From Dyella sp. AtDHG13 (GTDB lineage: Bacteria; Pseudomonadota; Gammaproteobacteria; Xanthomonadales; Rhodanobacteraceae), in the NCBI RefSeq assembly GCF_003201105.1, contig NZ_QICJ01000015.1:1-64000 (forward strand): DNA of 64,000 bases, given 5' to 3'. Within the stretch, counting starts at the first letter, position 1; each line of letters begins with the position of its first letter. This document shows, in pieces, positions 32,721 to 41,697 of the stretch. The translations under genes were made by a program, and so were the position numbers. The notes under the pieces were generated by a model. It searched no databases and had not been told where the DNA came from. It saw only the letters and a list, made by a program, of their open reading frames with translations.

Positions 32721-34012
32721 CGCTTTTCCTCCGTGAGCAGCAGAGCGGCGATGGCCGCCATCAGCGGCACGTTCTTCAGCAGGCCGCCCAGCGGATCGAG
32801 CCAGTGCGCTGGCCACATCGCGCCAATGCCGACGGTGTAGCCCAGCAGCATCAGCAGCATGCCGCCCAGCACGAGCCGCGGCCGCCAGCGCAGCAGGCAC
32901 AGCGCGCCGAGCAGCAGATCGAGCGTGGCGGTGGCCCGCGCAAGCACCAGCGAGGCTTCTGCGGACAACGGTCCGCCCTGCGCGGAGGCGGCGACGGCAT
33001 CGGCCGAAAGCGTCCAGCCGACCACGCCCGACGCCAGCCACAACAGGGCCAGCGTCACGCGCAGCAGCGGCAGCGCGAGGTAGAGGCGCGCGTGCCAGCG
33101 GTCCTGTACATGGCTGGGCGCTTCGGCCAGGGCGCGCTCCAGCGTGCGAGGCGACAGGTTGAGCCGTTCGCGCATGGTTGTCAGTGCGCCGGCGTCACCG
33201 AGATTGCCGTGCTCCAGCATGCGCTGCATGGTTTCGCCGAGCGGGCCTTGTCCAAGGCGCTCGCCGATGCGGCAGGCGATGCGCACCAGCGACGTCGGCA
33301 CGATCCACAGCCGCGCCGCGCGCAGACCGAGCCAGCGGCGCCAGTGCTGCAGGTATTCCGCCAGCCCCATCGCCTTTGGGCCGACCAGTTGCAGGATCTC
33401 CGCGCCGTCAGCGCGCCGTGATAGTGCGGCCACCACCGCCAGCGCGACGTCCTCCGCCGCGATGGGTTGCACGCAAGGCGTCACGGCGGCGCGCGGCACG
33501 GCGATGACGCCGGGCATGGCCGCCATGGCGCGCAACAGCGAGGTGCCGCCATACGAACCGCGCGCGCTGTAGACCAACGAAGGGCGCAGGATCGTGGCGT
33601 TCAAGGGCATGGACGCGAGCAACGCGTCGCCGCGATGCTTGCTGGCGATGAACTCGCCATCGTCGGCGTGCCCCAGGGCGGAGATCTGCACGACATGACG
33701 CATGCCCGCGCGCACGCAGGCTTCATACAAGGCTTGCGGGGCGCGCACGTGGACCGTGTCGAAACGGTCGCTGCCGTGTTCGCGCAGGATGCCGGCGCAG
33801 TTCACCACCACATCGATGCCTTCCAACCGCGGCAGCCACGTTTCCGGCGCCACGTCGCGCGACATGTCGCAGGCCACGGCGCGCAAACCGGGAAAACGCG
33901 AATCCACGCGCGCGCCGCGTACCGCGCACACCACCTCGTGGCCGGCGGCGGAGAGTGCAGCGACGATATGCGAACCGATGAAGCCGTAAGCCCCGGTGAC
34001 CAGAACGCGCAT
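32717..34012 (-). CDS. SDR-DoxX fusion protein (NAD(P)-binding domain plus DoxX-like membrane domain)
   Basis: A 431-residue two-domain protein. Residues 1 to about 290 are an atypical extended SDR with the dinucleotide motif VTGAYGFIGSHIVAAL and VVNCAGILRE. Residues about 305-431 carry four hydrophobic segments of DoxX-like type (LLRVTLALLWLASGVVGW, DLLLGALCLLRW, LVLGGMLLMLLGYTVGIGAMW). DoxX proteins are linked to thiol or quinone redox processes, so a membrane-tethered reductase is plausible. It is coupled to the DUF2269 gene by a four-base overlap. Confidence 0.88.
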   Translation of the reverse strand: MRVLVTGAYGFIGSHIVAALSAAGHEVVCAVRGARVDSRFPGLRAVACDMSRDVAPETWLPRLEGIDVVVNCAGILREHGSDRFDTVHVRAPQALYEACVRAGMRHVVQISALGHADDGEFIASKHRGDALLASMPLNATILRPSLVYSARGSYGGTSLLRAMAAMPGVIAVPRAAVTPCVQPIAAEDVALAVVAALSRRADGAEILQLVGPKAMGLAEYLQHWRRWLGLRAARLWIVPTSLVRIACRIGERLGQGPLGETMQRMLEHGNLGDAGALTTMRERLNLSPRTLERALAEAPSHVQDRWHARLYLALPLLRVTLALLWLASGVVGWTLSADAVAASAQGGPLSAEASLVLARATATLDLLLGALCLLRWRPRLVLGGMLLMLLGYTVGIGAMWPAHWLDPLGGLLKNVPLMAAIAALLLTEEKR

Positions 34013-34048
34013 GAGATGGCCTCTTCCAATGAGGACCGCGGGTGAACG

Positions 34049-34801
34049 CTAGAACTTGTACGCGCGGTGGATGGCGACGATGCCGTTGCTGAGATTGCGC
34101 ACGTCCACGCGGCCGAAGCCCGCGCGTTCCATCATGCCCTTCAGCGTCTGCTGGTCCGGATGCTTGCGGATCGATTCCGCAAGGTACTGGTAGCTGTCGG
34201 CGTCACCGGCAAAGAGCTGGCCGAGCTTGGGCAGCACCTTGAACGAATGGAAATCGTAGAGCTTGCTGAAGAGGTCGCTCTGCACGCGCGAGAACTCCAG
34301 CACCAGCGCGCGGCCGCCCGGCTTGAGCACGCGGCAGATGTCCGCCAGCGCCTTGTCCTTGTCGGTGACGTTGCGCAGGCCGAAGGCCATGGTCACCGCG
34401 TCGAAGCTGTTGTCCGGGAACGGCAGGCATTCGGCATTGAGCTGCGCCCAGCGCAGGCCCGAGACCAGGCCGCGATCGGTCAGGCGGTCACGCCCCACGC
34501 CGAGCATCGCGGCATTGATGTCGCCCACCACCACCTCGCCCTCGCCGCCGACCACCGGCTTGAGCAGCGCGGCGATGTCGCCCGTGCCGCCGGCCAGGTC
34601 GAGCACGCGATCACCCCGGCGCACGCCGCTGATCGCCACGAAATGGCGCTTCCACAGGCGATGGATGCCGAACGACATCAGGTCGTTCATCAGGTCGTAG
34701 TTGCGCGCGACGGAGGTGAACACCTGGCCGACGAGCTTCTGCTTGTCGGCGACGGGCACGTCGCGGAAACCGAAATGGGTGGTCTGGGGTTGGTCGCTCA
34801 T
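34049..34801 (-). CDS. ubiE: Ubiquinone/menaquinone biosynthesis C-methyltransferase UbiE
   Basis: A 250-residue SAM-dependent methyltransferase that methylates the demethylated quinone ring in ubiquinone (and menaquinone) biosynthesis. It has the UbiE signature [21 protein letters not shown], the SAM loop [35 protein letters not shown] and LEFSRVQ. Length and motifs fit the family throughout. The start [12 protein letters not shown] is typical. It lies between the SDR-DoxX gene and an exported amidohydrolase and probably has its own promoter. Confidence 0.96.
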   Translation of the reverse strand: MSDQPQTTHFGFRDVPVADKQKLVGQVFTSVARNYDLMNDLMSFGIHRLWKRHFVAISGVRRGDRVLDLAGGTGDIAALLKPVVGGEGEVVVGDINAAMLGVGRDRLTDRGLVSGLRWAQLNAECLPFPDNSFDAVTMAFGLRNVTDKDKALADICRVLKPGGRALVLEFSRVQSDLFSKLYDFHSFKVLPKLGQLFAGDADSYQYLAESIRKHPDQQTLKGMMERAGFGRVDVRNLSNGIVAIHRAYKF

Positions 34802-34889
34802 GGGCTAATGGTAACGGATTGGGGGCATGGGATTCCTGGTGGGCGGCTGTTTCTCCTCGTGCCCCTCCAGCGGAAGGACCGGCGGCGCG

Positions 34890-36251
34890 TCACATCGCCG
34901 GCCTGCCACTCTCCTTGTAGATCGTCCCTTCCTTCATCACGAACTCCACCTTCTGCATCACGGTGATGTCGTCCAGCGGATTGCCCGGCACCGCGATCAC
35001 GTCCGCGACGCGGCCCACCGCGATCTGCCCCAGCTGGTCCTGCTTGTGCAGCAGTTCGGCGGCGTGGGTGGTGGCGGCCTGCAGCACGAACATCGGCGGC
35101 ATGCCGGCCTGCACCATGTATTCGAACTCCTTGGCGTTCTGGCCGTGCGGGTAGACGGCGGCGTCGGTGCCGAAGGCGATCTTCACGCCGGCCTTGTACG
35201 CCTTGCCGGCGGTGGCCTGGATGATGGGGCCGACCTGCATCGCCTTGGCGGCGACCTGGGGCGGGTAGTAGCCGGGTTTGGCGGCCATTTCCTGCACGTA
35301 TTTGCCGGCGATGATGGTGGGCACGTACCAGGTGCCGTGTTCCTTCATCAGCTTCATGTCCTCGTCGTTCATGAAGGTGCCATGTTCGATGGAGTCGACG
35401 CCGCCGAGCACGGCGCGGCGGATCGCTTCGGCGCCGTGCGCGTGCGCGGCCACGGTGAAGCCGTAGTCGTGGGCGGCGCTCACGATGGCCTTGATCTCCT
35501 CGATGGTCATCTGCGCGTTGTCGGCGCTGCTGCTTTCATCGAGCACGCCGCCGGATGGCATGATCTTGATGACGTCTACGCCGTCCTTGTAGTGCTGGCG
35601 GATGGCTTTGTAGGCGTCGTCGACGTTGTTGATGATGCCGTCCTTCGGGCCGGGGTCGCCGGCGAGGTCGGAACGATAGCCGTCGGTGGGGTCGGCATGG
35701 CCGCCGGTGGTGCCGATGGCCTTGCCGGCAGTGAAGATGCGCGGGCCGGGCACGATGCCGGCATTGATCGCGTTGCGCAACGCGATGGATTCGTTGGCCT
35801 GGTCGCCCACATTGCGCACGGTGGTGAAGCCGGCGAGCAGGGTGCGCCTGGCGTAGACGGTGGAGCGAATGGCGTAGTCGGCGACATTCCAGCGGAACTG
35901 GTCGGTGTAGCCGGTGGGGCTGGTTTCGCCGGTGAGGTGGGTGTGCGAATCGATCAGGCCGGGCAGGCAGGTGGCGTCGGCCATGATGGCGACGTGGACG
36001 TTCGCGCCGGTCGCCGCGGCCGCATCCTGCGAGGGCTTGGGGTCCGCGCCGGGCCTGATCTCCTTGATGCGCTTGCCTTCGATGACCAGCGTCGTCGGAC
36101 CCAGCATCTTTCCTGCCGCCGCATCGAGCATGCGCGCGCATTGCAGCACGGTAATGGTCTGTGCGGGCTGCGCGGTCTGGGCCGGTTCGGCGGCGAGGGC
36201 GGCGGGCAGCGCAAGGGCTGCGGCGATGGCGAAGGCAACGCGCTTGGTCAT
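34890..36251 (-). CDS. Exported metal-dependent amidohydrolase (prolidase/imidazolonepropionase-like)
   Basis: A 453-residue amidohydrolase with a signal peptide (MTKRVAFAIAAALALPAALA). Metal-binding elements are GLIDSHTHLTG, the IKIMPSGG segment (candidate carboxylated Lys), AAHAHGAEAI, SIEHGTF and FGTDAAVYPHG. The set matches the Xaa-Pro-dipeptidase-like exported amidohydrolases. Substrates are probably small N-acyl amino acids or dipeptides in the periplasm; I cannot tell which. An inverted repeat pair fills the space upstream. Confidence 0.9.
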   Translation of the reverse strand: MTKRVAFAIAAALALPAALAAEPAQTAQPAQTITVLQCARMLDAAAGKMLGPTTLVIEGKRIKEIRPGADPKPSQDAAAATGANVHVAIMADATCLPGLIDSHTHLTGETSPTGYTDQFRWNVADYAIRSTVYARRTLLAGFTTVRNVGDQANESIALRNAINAGIVPGPRIFTAGKAIGTTGGHADPTDGYRSDLAGDPGPKDGIINNVDDAYKAIRQHYKDGVDVIKIMPSGGVLDESSSADNAQMTIEEIKAIVSAAHDYGFTVAAHAHGAEAIRRAVLGGVDSIEHGTFMNDEDMKLMKEHGTWYVPTIIAGKYVQEMAAKPGYYPPQVAAKAMQVGPIIQATAGKAYKAGVKIAFGTDAAVYPHGQNAKEFEYMVQAGMPPMFVLQAATTHAAELLHKQDQLGQIAVGRVADVIAVPGNPLDDITVMQKVEFVMKEGTIYKESGRPAM

Positions 36252-36375
36252 GATGAGGCTCCCCGGATGGAGCGGCCATCATAGGGTCAGTGGGGCCGGG
36301 TGGGCCCATGACGAACTGCCTATGGAGGGAAGGCCCACAACACGGGCTTCCATATGCCGTGCGCGGCAAAAGAGC

Positions 36376-36502
36376 CGTCATCCCGGCGCAGGCCGGGATC
36401 CAGTAGCCGTATCGCCAGGTTTTCGCCAAAGCGCGGACCGCTGGATGCTCTGCGAAAACCGAATCGCATCGCTACTGGATCCCGGCCTGCGCCGGGATGA
36501 CG
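36376..36502. repeat. Perfect 32-base inverted repeat pair (REP doublet)
   Basis: The arms 36376-36407 and 36471-36502 are exact reverse complements, separated by 63 bases. Each arm itself folds (GTCATCCCGGC GCAG GCCGGGAT). The pair fills the gap between the amidohydrolase start and the plsB stop and may also act as a terminator for plsB. Confidence 0.85.
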
Positions 36503-36519
36503 AGCGTAGAAGCGGGAGA

Positions 36520-39162
36520 CTAACGCTTATCGTGCGGCTCGCCGGCCTCTTCCTCCACCACCGTCGCCTCCACCAGCGCATGCTCATGATGCTCGGCCGC
36601 CACATGGCGTTCGTGCAGCGCCTCGCTGGTGGCGTCAGTGGGCAGCGGCTTTTCCGCCGGCGCTTCCTTCTCGCCATCGCCACCAGGGGTGATCTTGAGG
36701 ATGGAGTGGCGCACTTCGCGGGCCAGGATCACGCGCGCGTCGCGCACCATGTCTTCCAGGCCCTTGTCGTAGTCGAGCTTGCCGGCGTCGTCGGTCCACA
36801 CGATGCGGTTTTCGCGCAGCTTCTGGATGAAGCCGCGGAACAGCGCCTTGTCGAAGAACTCCGGTGCGGACAGTTCGTTGAGCAGGCTCAGGCGCTGCGC
36901 GGTGAGCGTGCAGGCGTTTTCCAGTTCCGCTGAAGTGAGCGTGTGCGGGCCGTTCTTCACCAAGGCGGCGATGGTGATGTAGTAGCGCTCGAAGGCCTGG
37001 ATCAGGCTGCGCGCGATGATCTTGAGCTGGAAGGCCGCATCGTCCTGGCCGGGGCCGCGCTCCAGCACGCGGCCTTCGCCGGTGGCTTCCAGCAGACCGC
37101 GGCGCACGAAGAAGTCGATGGTCGCCTGCAACTGCTGGCAGAAGCCATCGGCATCCCACGGCAGGAACAGTTCGCCCTGGATGAACGGGTAGATGATGCG
37201 GCCCAGGCGCAGCACCGAGGCGCGCGACATGCGGCGGTTGTTGAGGAAGCATGAGGCCACCCACGCCGCCGTGGCGGTGAGGTGCAGCACGTTGTTGCGG
37301 AAGTAGCTGAGCAGCACCGCCTGCTCGTCCTCGGTGACCAGCACGTCGCCCAGCGGATGGCGCACGCGGCGGATCCAGCCCATCTGCTCGCCGTAGGCGA
37401 TGATGCCGGCCGGGTCCATCGAGGTCATGGTCATGCGGTCGGAGTAGGGCAGCTCTTCCAGCAGCGCCTTCATCAGTTCCAGCTGCGAGAGCAGGTCGTT
37501 CTCCGCCATCGCGTGCTTGGGCGTGGCGAGCAGGGCCAGCGCGAGCAGGTTGATGGGGTTCACATCCGCGGCGCGGTTGATGTTGATCTGGATCTTATCG
37601 GCCAGCTGATCCACCACGCGGCCCAGCCATTCGGGCTTGGCCTCCGGATCGTCGATGGCGGCGCGCCAGTCGGCGCTGGCGGCATCGAGCAGCGGGTTGA
37701 GCTCGATCGGCTCGCCGAAGTTCAGCGCCACGTGGCCGTAGCGCTGGCGCAGCACCTTCAGGCCGCGCAGCAGGCCGAGCAGCGATTCCTTCTCCTTGGG
37801 CTTGCCGGAGAGTTCGCCGATGTAGCTCTTGCCTTCCATCAGCTTCTCGTAGCCGATGTACACCGGCTGGAACAGCACCGGGCGGCGCGGCGCGCGCAGG
37901 AAGGCGCGCACCGTCATGGCCAGCATGCCGGCGCGCGGCGCCAGCAGGCGGCCCGTGCGCGAGCGGCCGCCTTCGATGAAGTATTCCATCGGTACGCCGC
38001 GGTCGATCAGCTGCGCCACGTACTCGTTGAATACCACCGAATACAGCGCATTGCCCTTGAAGCTGCGGCGCAGGAAGAACGCGCCGCCGCGGCGCAGGAT
38101 GGGGCCGATCACCGGCAGGTTGAGGTTCACGCCGGCGGCGATGTGCGGCACCACCACGCCGGACATGTGCAGCTGGTAGGACAGCAGCAGGTAGTCGGCA
38201 TGGCTGCGATGGCAGGGCACGTACACCACTTCGTGGCCGGGCGCGGCGGCGCGTGCCTTCTCGAAGTGGTGCATGGCGATGCCGTCGTACAGCTTGTTCC
38301 AGAAGTTGGAGAGCAGGAACGACGCCGAACGCACCACCGGGTGCGAGTAGTCGGCGGCGATCTCCATCATCATGTCGTGCGCGCGGCGCCACGCCTTGGC
38401 CTGGCTGATGTTTTCCTTGGTGGCGGTCGCGGCAATGGCGGCGCGCACCGGTTCGGCGTTCAACACCGAGTCGACCACGGTGCGGCGGTGCGACAGGTCG
38501 GGACCGATCACGGCCGCGCGGATGCGGCGGAAATGCGTGCGCAGCACGCGCCCTATCTTGCGGGTGAGGCGTTCCGGGCGCAGGTCGCCCGACTCGTTGA
38601 CCACCGTGCGCAACGAAACCGGCGCGGAGAAATGCACCACCGTGTCGCGACCGTTGAGCAGCAGGGCCAGCATGCGGCGGAAGCGGCCGACCACCACCCA
38701 GTTTTCCGAGAACAGCACGCTGAACCAGCCCGATTCGCGGGTGGGCGCGCGGCCGACGTAGATGGACACGGGCACGATCTGCACGTCGCGTTCCGGGTCG
38801 CCTTCCATCAGGCGGACCAGCTGGCCCAGCGCGTCGGTGGGCGAACGCTTGCGGCTGCTTCCGAGGATCAGGCTGTCGCGGCGGGCCAGGGCCACCACCG
38901 AGCGCTTGCGGCGCGTTCCCGCCAGCGGTTGCAGGGGCGTGGGCAGGCCGGCTTCGCGGCAGGCGCGTTCCAGAATCAGGCCGTCGGTGAGGCCGTCGCG
39001 CTCGATCACGTAGCACACCGGCACGCCCGGCTCGAGCAGCGTGGCGGGTTCGGCGGGATCGCGGCGGATGCGCACCCAGGGTTCGAGCAACTGCCCGGCC
39101 AGGTTGAACCACCAGGGCGCGCGGCTACGGGCGGAGGTGTCCGTGGTCGACATATTCAGCAT
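36520..39162 (-). CDS. plsB: Glycerol-3-phosphate 1-O-acyltransferase PlsB
   Basis: An 880-residue membrane-associated enzyme that acylates glycerol-3-phosphate at position 1, the first step of phospholipid synthesis. The catalytic HX4D motif is present (PCHRSHADYLLLSY), with the FFLRRSF, EGGRSRTG and PVYIGYEKLMEG blocks in order behind it. The C-terminus is charged, with an EKEAPAEKPLP tail. ATGs at 39160-39162 and 39151-39153 are both possible, differing by three residues. It is flanked by repeats and probably forms its own unit. Confidence 0.97.
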   Translation of the reverse strand: MLNMSTTDTSARSRAPWWFNLAGQLLEPWVRIRRDPAEPATLLEPGVPVCYVIERDGLTDGLILERACREAGLPTPLQPLAGTRRKRSVVALARRDSLILGSSRKRSPTDALGQLVRLMEGDPERDVQIVPVSIYVGRAPTRESGWFSVLFSENWVVVGRFRRMLALLLNGRDTVVHFSAPVSLRTVVNESGDLRPERLTRKIGRVLRTHFRRIRAAVIGPDLSHRRTVVDSVLNAEPVRAAIAATATKENISQAKAWRRAHDMMMEIAADYSHPVVRSASFLLSNFWNKLYDGIAMHHFEKARAAAPGHEVVYVPCHRSHADYLLLSYQLHMSGVVVPHIAAGVNLNLPVIGPILRRGGAFFLRRSFKGNALYSVVFNEYVAQLIDRGVPMEYFIEGGRSRTGRLLAPRAGMLAMTVRAFLRAPRRPVLFQPVYIGYEKLMEGKSYIGELSGKPKEKESLLGLLRGLKVLRQRYGHVALNFGEPIELNPLLDAASADWRAAIDDPEAKPEWLGRVVDQLADKIQININRAADVNPINLLALALLATPKHAMAENDLLSQLELMKALLEELPYSDRMTMTSMDPAGIIAYGEQMGWIRRVRHPLGDVLVTEDEQAVLLSYFRNNVLHLTATAAWVASCFLNNRRMSRASVLRLGRIIYPFIQGELFLPWDADGFCQQLQATIDFFVRRGLLEATGEGRVLERGPGQDDAAFQLKIIARSLIQAFERYYITIAALVKNGPHTLTSAELENACTLTAQRLSLLNELSAPEFFDKALFRGFIQKLRENRIVWTDDAGKLDYDKGLEDMVRDARVILAREVRHSILKITPGGDGEKEAPAEKPLPTDATSEALHERHVAAEHHEHALVEATVVEEEAGEPHDKR

Positions 39163-39249
39163 TTACTGATTGTAACTGGTGGGCCGGGTTTATCCGGTTT
39201 TTGCGGGTTGCAAGTGTTTCCCCCTGCGACCCGGCCAGAGTGCCCGCGC

Positions 39250-39276
39250 ATCGCTCCGGCCTTTTACCGGAGCGAT
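39250..39276. terminator. Hairpin between plsB and the next gene, possible terminator
   Basis: A perfect 10 bp stem (ATCGCTCCGG at 39250-39259 with CCGGAGCGAT at 39267-39276) and a 7-base loop lie 27 bp after the stop of the minus-strand gene at 39304. There is no clear T-run on either side, so terminator function is uncertain. Confidence 0.4.
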
Positions 39277-39303
39277 CGTAAACAAGGTGTTCTGCCGCCC
39301 GGC

Positions 39304-40290
39304 TCAGTGCTTGCCGGCGGGCGCCGGCGTCATCGCCTGGATGGCGGCGGCGGTGGCGGCCGGCGCGGGCACGCTGCCCGCGGGTGCCGGCGGTGCGAGC
39401 AGGCGCTCGTGGGCCTCGCGCACGTTCTGCAGCATGTCCTGGCTGTACCAGCGGCCGCCCTGTTCGATCAGGTCCGACTCGGTGGAAAGCGGCTGGCCGA
39501 GCAGGGTGTAGTCGATGCGCACGTGGGCATGGCCGTTGCGGTTGTCCACCGTGGTGATCTTCACCGAGTCCAGCGTCTCGTCGATCGACAGGCCATAGAT
39601 GGCCAGCGCCTGTTTGATGCCGAGGAAGCCGATGCTGTACTTCTGCATGGCCGTGTCGAAGTCCATGGCCTTCAGCTGCTCCGGCGTCTTCAGGTCGAGC
39701 TTGCGCGCGGTGGCCACGGCCACGCCGATGGCCTGCTTGGCGCGGGCCTGGTCGAACCATGGCACTTTCTGCGCCCACGGCGCGAGCACGTTGATCACCG
39801 CCGTGGCCTGCTGCTTCTGCACGTTGGTGAGTTCCTTGCTCTGCGACACGCCGGTGGCGGCAATGGCCTGGAAGATGCCGATCATCACCGGCACCTGGTC
39901 CTGGTACTGCGCCTGCAACTGCGCCAGCTTGGGCCGGGCCAGGGCGTAGAGCTTGGTTTCCGCGTCCGGTTCGGTGAGCTGCTGCATGTTCTTGACGAAG
40001 TCGGCGCGCTCTTCGGGCGTCAGCGGATGTTCGTCAGGACGCGGGCGGGTCCAGTCGGCGCGCAGCGTGTCGTAGTCCGCCGGCGGCAGGGCATGCTTCC
40101 AGAAGCCGGCGAAGTCGCCCACCTTGATCAGCGCCAGCGACTGCTGGACCGACTGCTCCGGCGTGTCGCCGCCCACCACCACGGGCGGCGGCCCGGGCTT
40201 GTGCGTGGTCATGAACAACGCGGTGGCCGTGGCCAGCGCCAGCAGGGCAATAAACGCACCAACGGCGTAGAAGACGGATGAGCGACGCAT
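39304..40290 (-). CDS. Hypothetical membrane-anchored protein
   Basis: A 328-residue protein with one N-terminal membrane segment (VFYAVGAFIALLALATATALFM) and a large soluble periplasmic region. The latter is mostly helical (EQSVQQSLALIKVGDFAGFWKHAL, PEERADFVKNMQQLTEP) with a short strand-rich part (HAHVRIDYTLLGQPL) that resembles lumazine-binding or DUF4878-type lipoprotein tails. It ends in a Pro/Ala-rich stretch. The ATG at 40288-40290 is taken; longer frames run into low-complexity sequence. Function unknown. Confidence 0.75.
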   Translation of the reverse strand: MRRSSVFYAVGAFIALLALATATALFMTTHKPGPPPVVVGGDTPEQSVQQSLALIKVGDFAGFWKHALPPADYDTLRADWTRPRPDEHPLTPEERADFVKNMQQLTEPDAETKLYALARPKLAQLQAQYQDQVPVMIGIFQAIAATGVSQSKELTNVQKQQATAVINVLAPWAQKVPWFDQARAKQAIGVAVATARKLDLKTPEQLKAMDFDTAMQKYSIGFLGIKQALAIYGLSIDETLDSVKITTVDNRNGHAHVRIDYTLLGQPLSTESDLIEQGGRWYSQDMLQNVREAHERLLAPPAPAGSVPAPAATAAAIQAMTPAPAGKH

Positions 40291-40626
40291 GGGGTCTCGT
40301 TGTCGAATGGCCCGGCGGCCTGCGCGGGGCGGTCGGCGGAGCGTAAGGGCCGCGGCTCCAGGTGAACAAGAGCCGGAACCCGGGATTGAGAGGCGGCTCA
40401 AGTACTCCTTAGAGCCTGTTCATGGGCAGGGAGCGGGAGCGCCAAAAGAAAACCCCGCGGGCGTTGGGCCTCGCGGGGTAATCCGGCAGAGCCGGAAGGG
40501 AAATGGCCTTGCCTGCGGAATTATCAAGGTCAGCAGGTGTTGGCGGGGAGGATCTTACTTCCCCGTTAAACTTAAAGCAATACGTTAGCTTGTGCTGCGT
40601 AAGTCTTTGTTTTTATTGAATCGCAA
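40291..40626. other. Intergenic gap with a minus-strand terminator
   Basis: No gene is supported in these 336 bp. A terminator for the phosphatase gene lies at 40445-40479, and a smaller hairpin (GGGGAAGTAAGATCCTCCCC on the minus strand) lies at about 40535-40555. The segment next to the phosphatase stop (about 40560-40625) is A/T-rich. The promoter of the hypothetical membrane-anchored gene should lie near 40300-40400. Confidence 0.5.
40445..40479 (-). terminator. Rho-independent terminator on the minus strand
   Basis: Read on the minus strand, CCCCGCG and CGCGGGG form a 7 bp G/C stem over a 12-base loop, followed by TTTTCTTTT. It lies about 150 bp after the acid phosphatase gene, so that transcript would have a long 3' untranslated region. 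Confidence 0.7.
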
Positions 40627-41526
40627 TTAGTTGAAACGCAGCGACTGGATCTTCTGGCGGCGGCGCTCGTCGCGCGGGGCCGTCCAGTCATTATTAAACA
40701 ATGCCGGCTCCCATGCGCCATAGGTCGGGTTGGGCAGCACGAACCAGCGGGTGCCGATCCAGTCCATATAGGGCTTCATGGCCTTCTGGCGACCCTCGGC
40801 GTTGTTGGCGAGTACGGTGACAAAATCGCCGATCTGGTCGCCAAACTGCATCAACACGCGGTATTTGTGGCTGATCAGCTGCCGGCGGCAGCCCTTCTCC
40901 GTGCCGATCTGCTCGCAGTCCTCGACAAACGTGCCCAGGCCGAGGAAGGCATCCGGGCCCGACACCGGCAGGCCTTCCTTGCGCAGGTTGGCCAGCGTGG
41001 CCTGATCCAGATCCTTGGCGCGGTTGGAGATGTAGATCACCGCGATGCCGTGCTCGGCGGCGAACTGGGTAAAGGCCACCACGCCGGGCAAGGCGCGGGC
41101 GCGCTGCTCGTTGCACCAGGCGGCCCAGTCGGCTTCGTTGTACTCGCCGCCGCTCTTCACCAGGCGGGCCTGGTAGGGCGAGTTGTCCAGCACGGTTTCG
41201 TCGATGTCGAGCACCACGGCCGGCTTGAGGCCCTTGGCCGGGGCGACGCGGTCGTCCTTGGGCAGGGCGTCCCACTGCTTGTCGGCCAGCGCCGCCAGCA
41301 GGCGCGACTGGGCGTCGCGATAGGTCTGCAGGTAGATCAGGTCGTGCTCGATCGCCGTCTGGCTCCAGGCCACCGCATTGAGGTTGTCGTCGGCGGGCGT
41401 GGTGGCGACGGGGACCGTAATTGGCGCCGAGGAGGCGGCCGGTGCGGCGGGCTTGGTGGGCGAGCCGCTGGTGCAACCGGCAAGCAGGATCAAGGCGGCA
41501 AGCGCCGCCGGCAGACGTACGGACAT
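40627..41526 (-). CDS. Lipoprotein e(P4)-type 5'-nucleotidase/acid phosphatase (HAD superfamily)
   Basis: A 299-residue outer-membrane or periplasmic lipoprotein. The signal peptide ends in a lipobox LAGC with C18 as lipidation site. The HAD core has motif I VVLDIDETVLDNSPYQ (both nucleophile Asp residues), an IAVIYISNRAKD motif II region and FGDQIGDFVTVL as the C-terminal acidic motif. The family hydrolyses nucleoside monophosphates (and NMN in Haemophilus) at the cell surface for nucleoside scavenging. ATG 41524-41526 opens straight into the signal peptide. Confidence 0.93.
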   Translation of the reverse strand: MSVRLPAALAALILLAGCTSGSPTKPAAPAASSAPITVPVATTPADDNLNAVAWSQTAIEHDLIYLQTYRDAQSRLLAALADKQWDALPKDDRVAPAKGLKPAVVLDIDETVLDNSPYQARLVKSGGEYNEADWAAWCNEQRARALPGVVAFTQFAAEHGIAVIYISNRAKDLDQATLANLRKEGLPVSGPDAFLGLGTFVEDCEQIGTEKGCRRQLISHKYRVLMQFGDQIGDFVTVLANNAEGRQKAMKPYMDWIGTRWFVLPNPTYGAWEPALFNNDWTAPRDERRRQKIQSLRFN

Positions 41527-41697
41527 GGTGGATTCCCGGATAAACAAAGCGCGCAGAATCGAACAAGTTTACGACAGAGGCATGTCCATGCCCTTGGCGT
41601 AGGCGCTCGACGTCGCCAAGTGTAGGAAAGAAGCCGGGGCTGGCAGCGCTCAGGCGCTGCTGACAGACTCCGCCCATCCCCCGTCGCACGAAATTGC

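Noticed and set aside
37282-40281. 999-codon plus-strand frame opposite plsB and the neighbouring gene
   Set aside because: It crosses two real genes and the intergenic hairpin, and its composition (His/Gln/Ala-rich) is that of a shadow frame.
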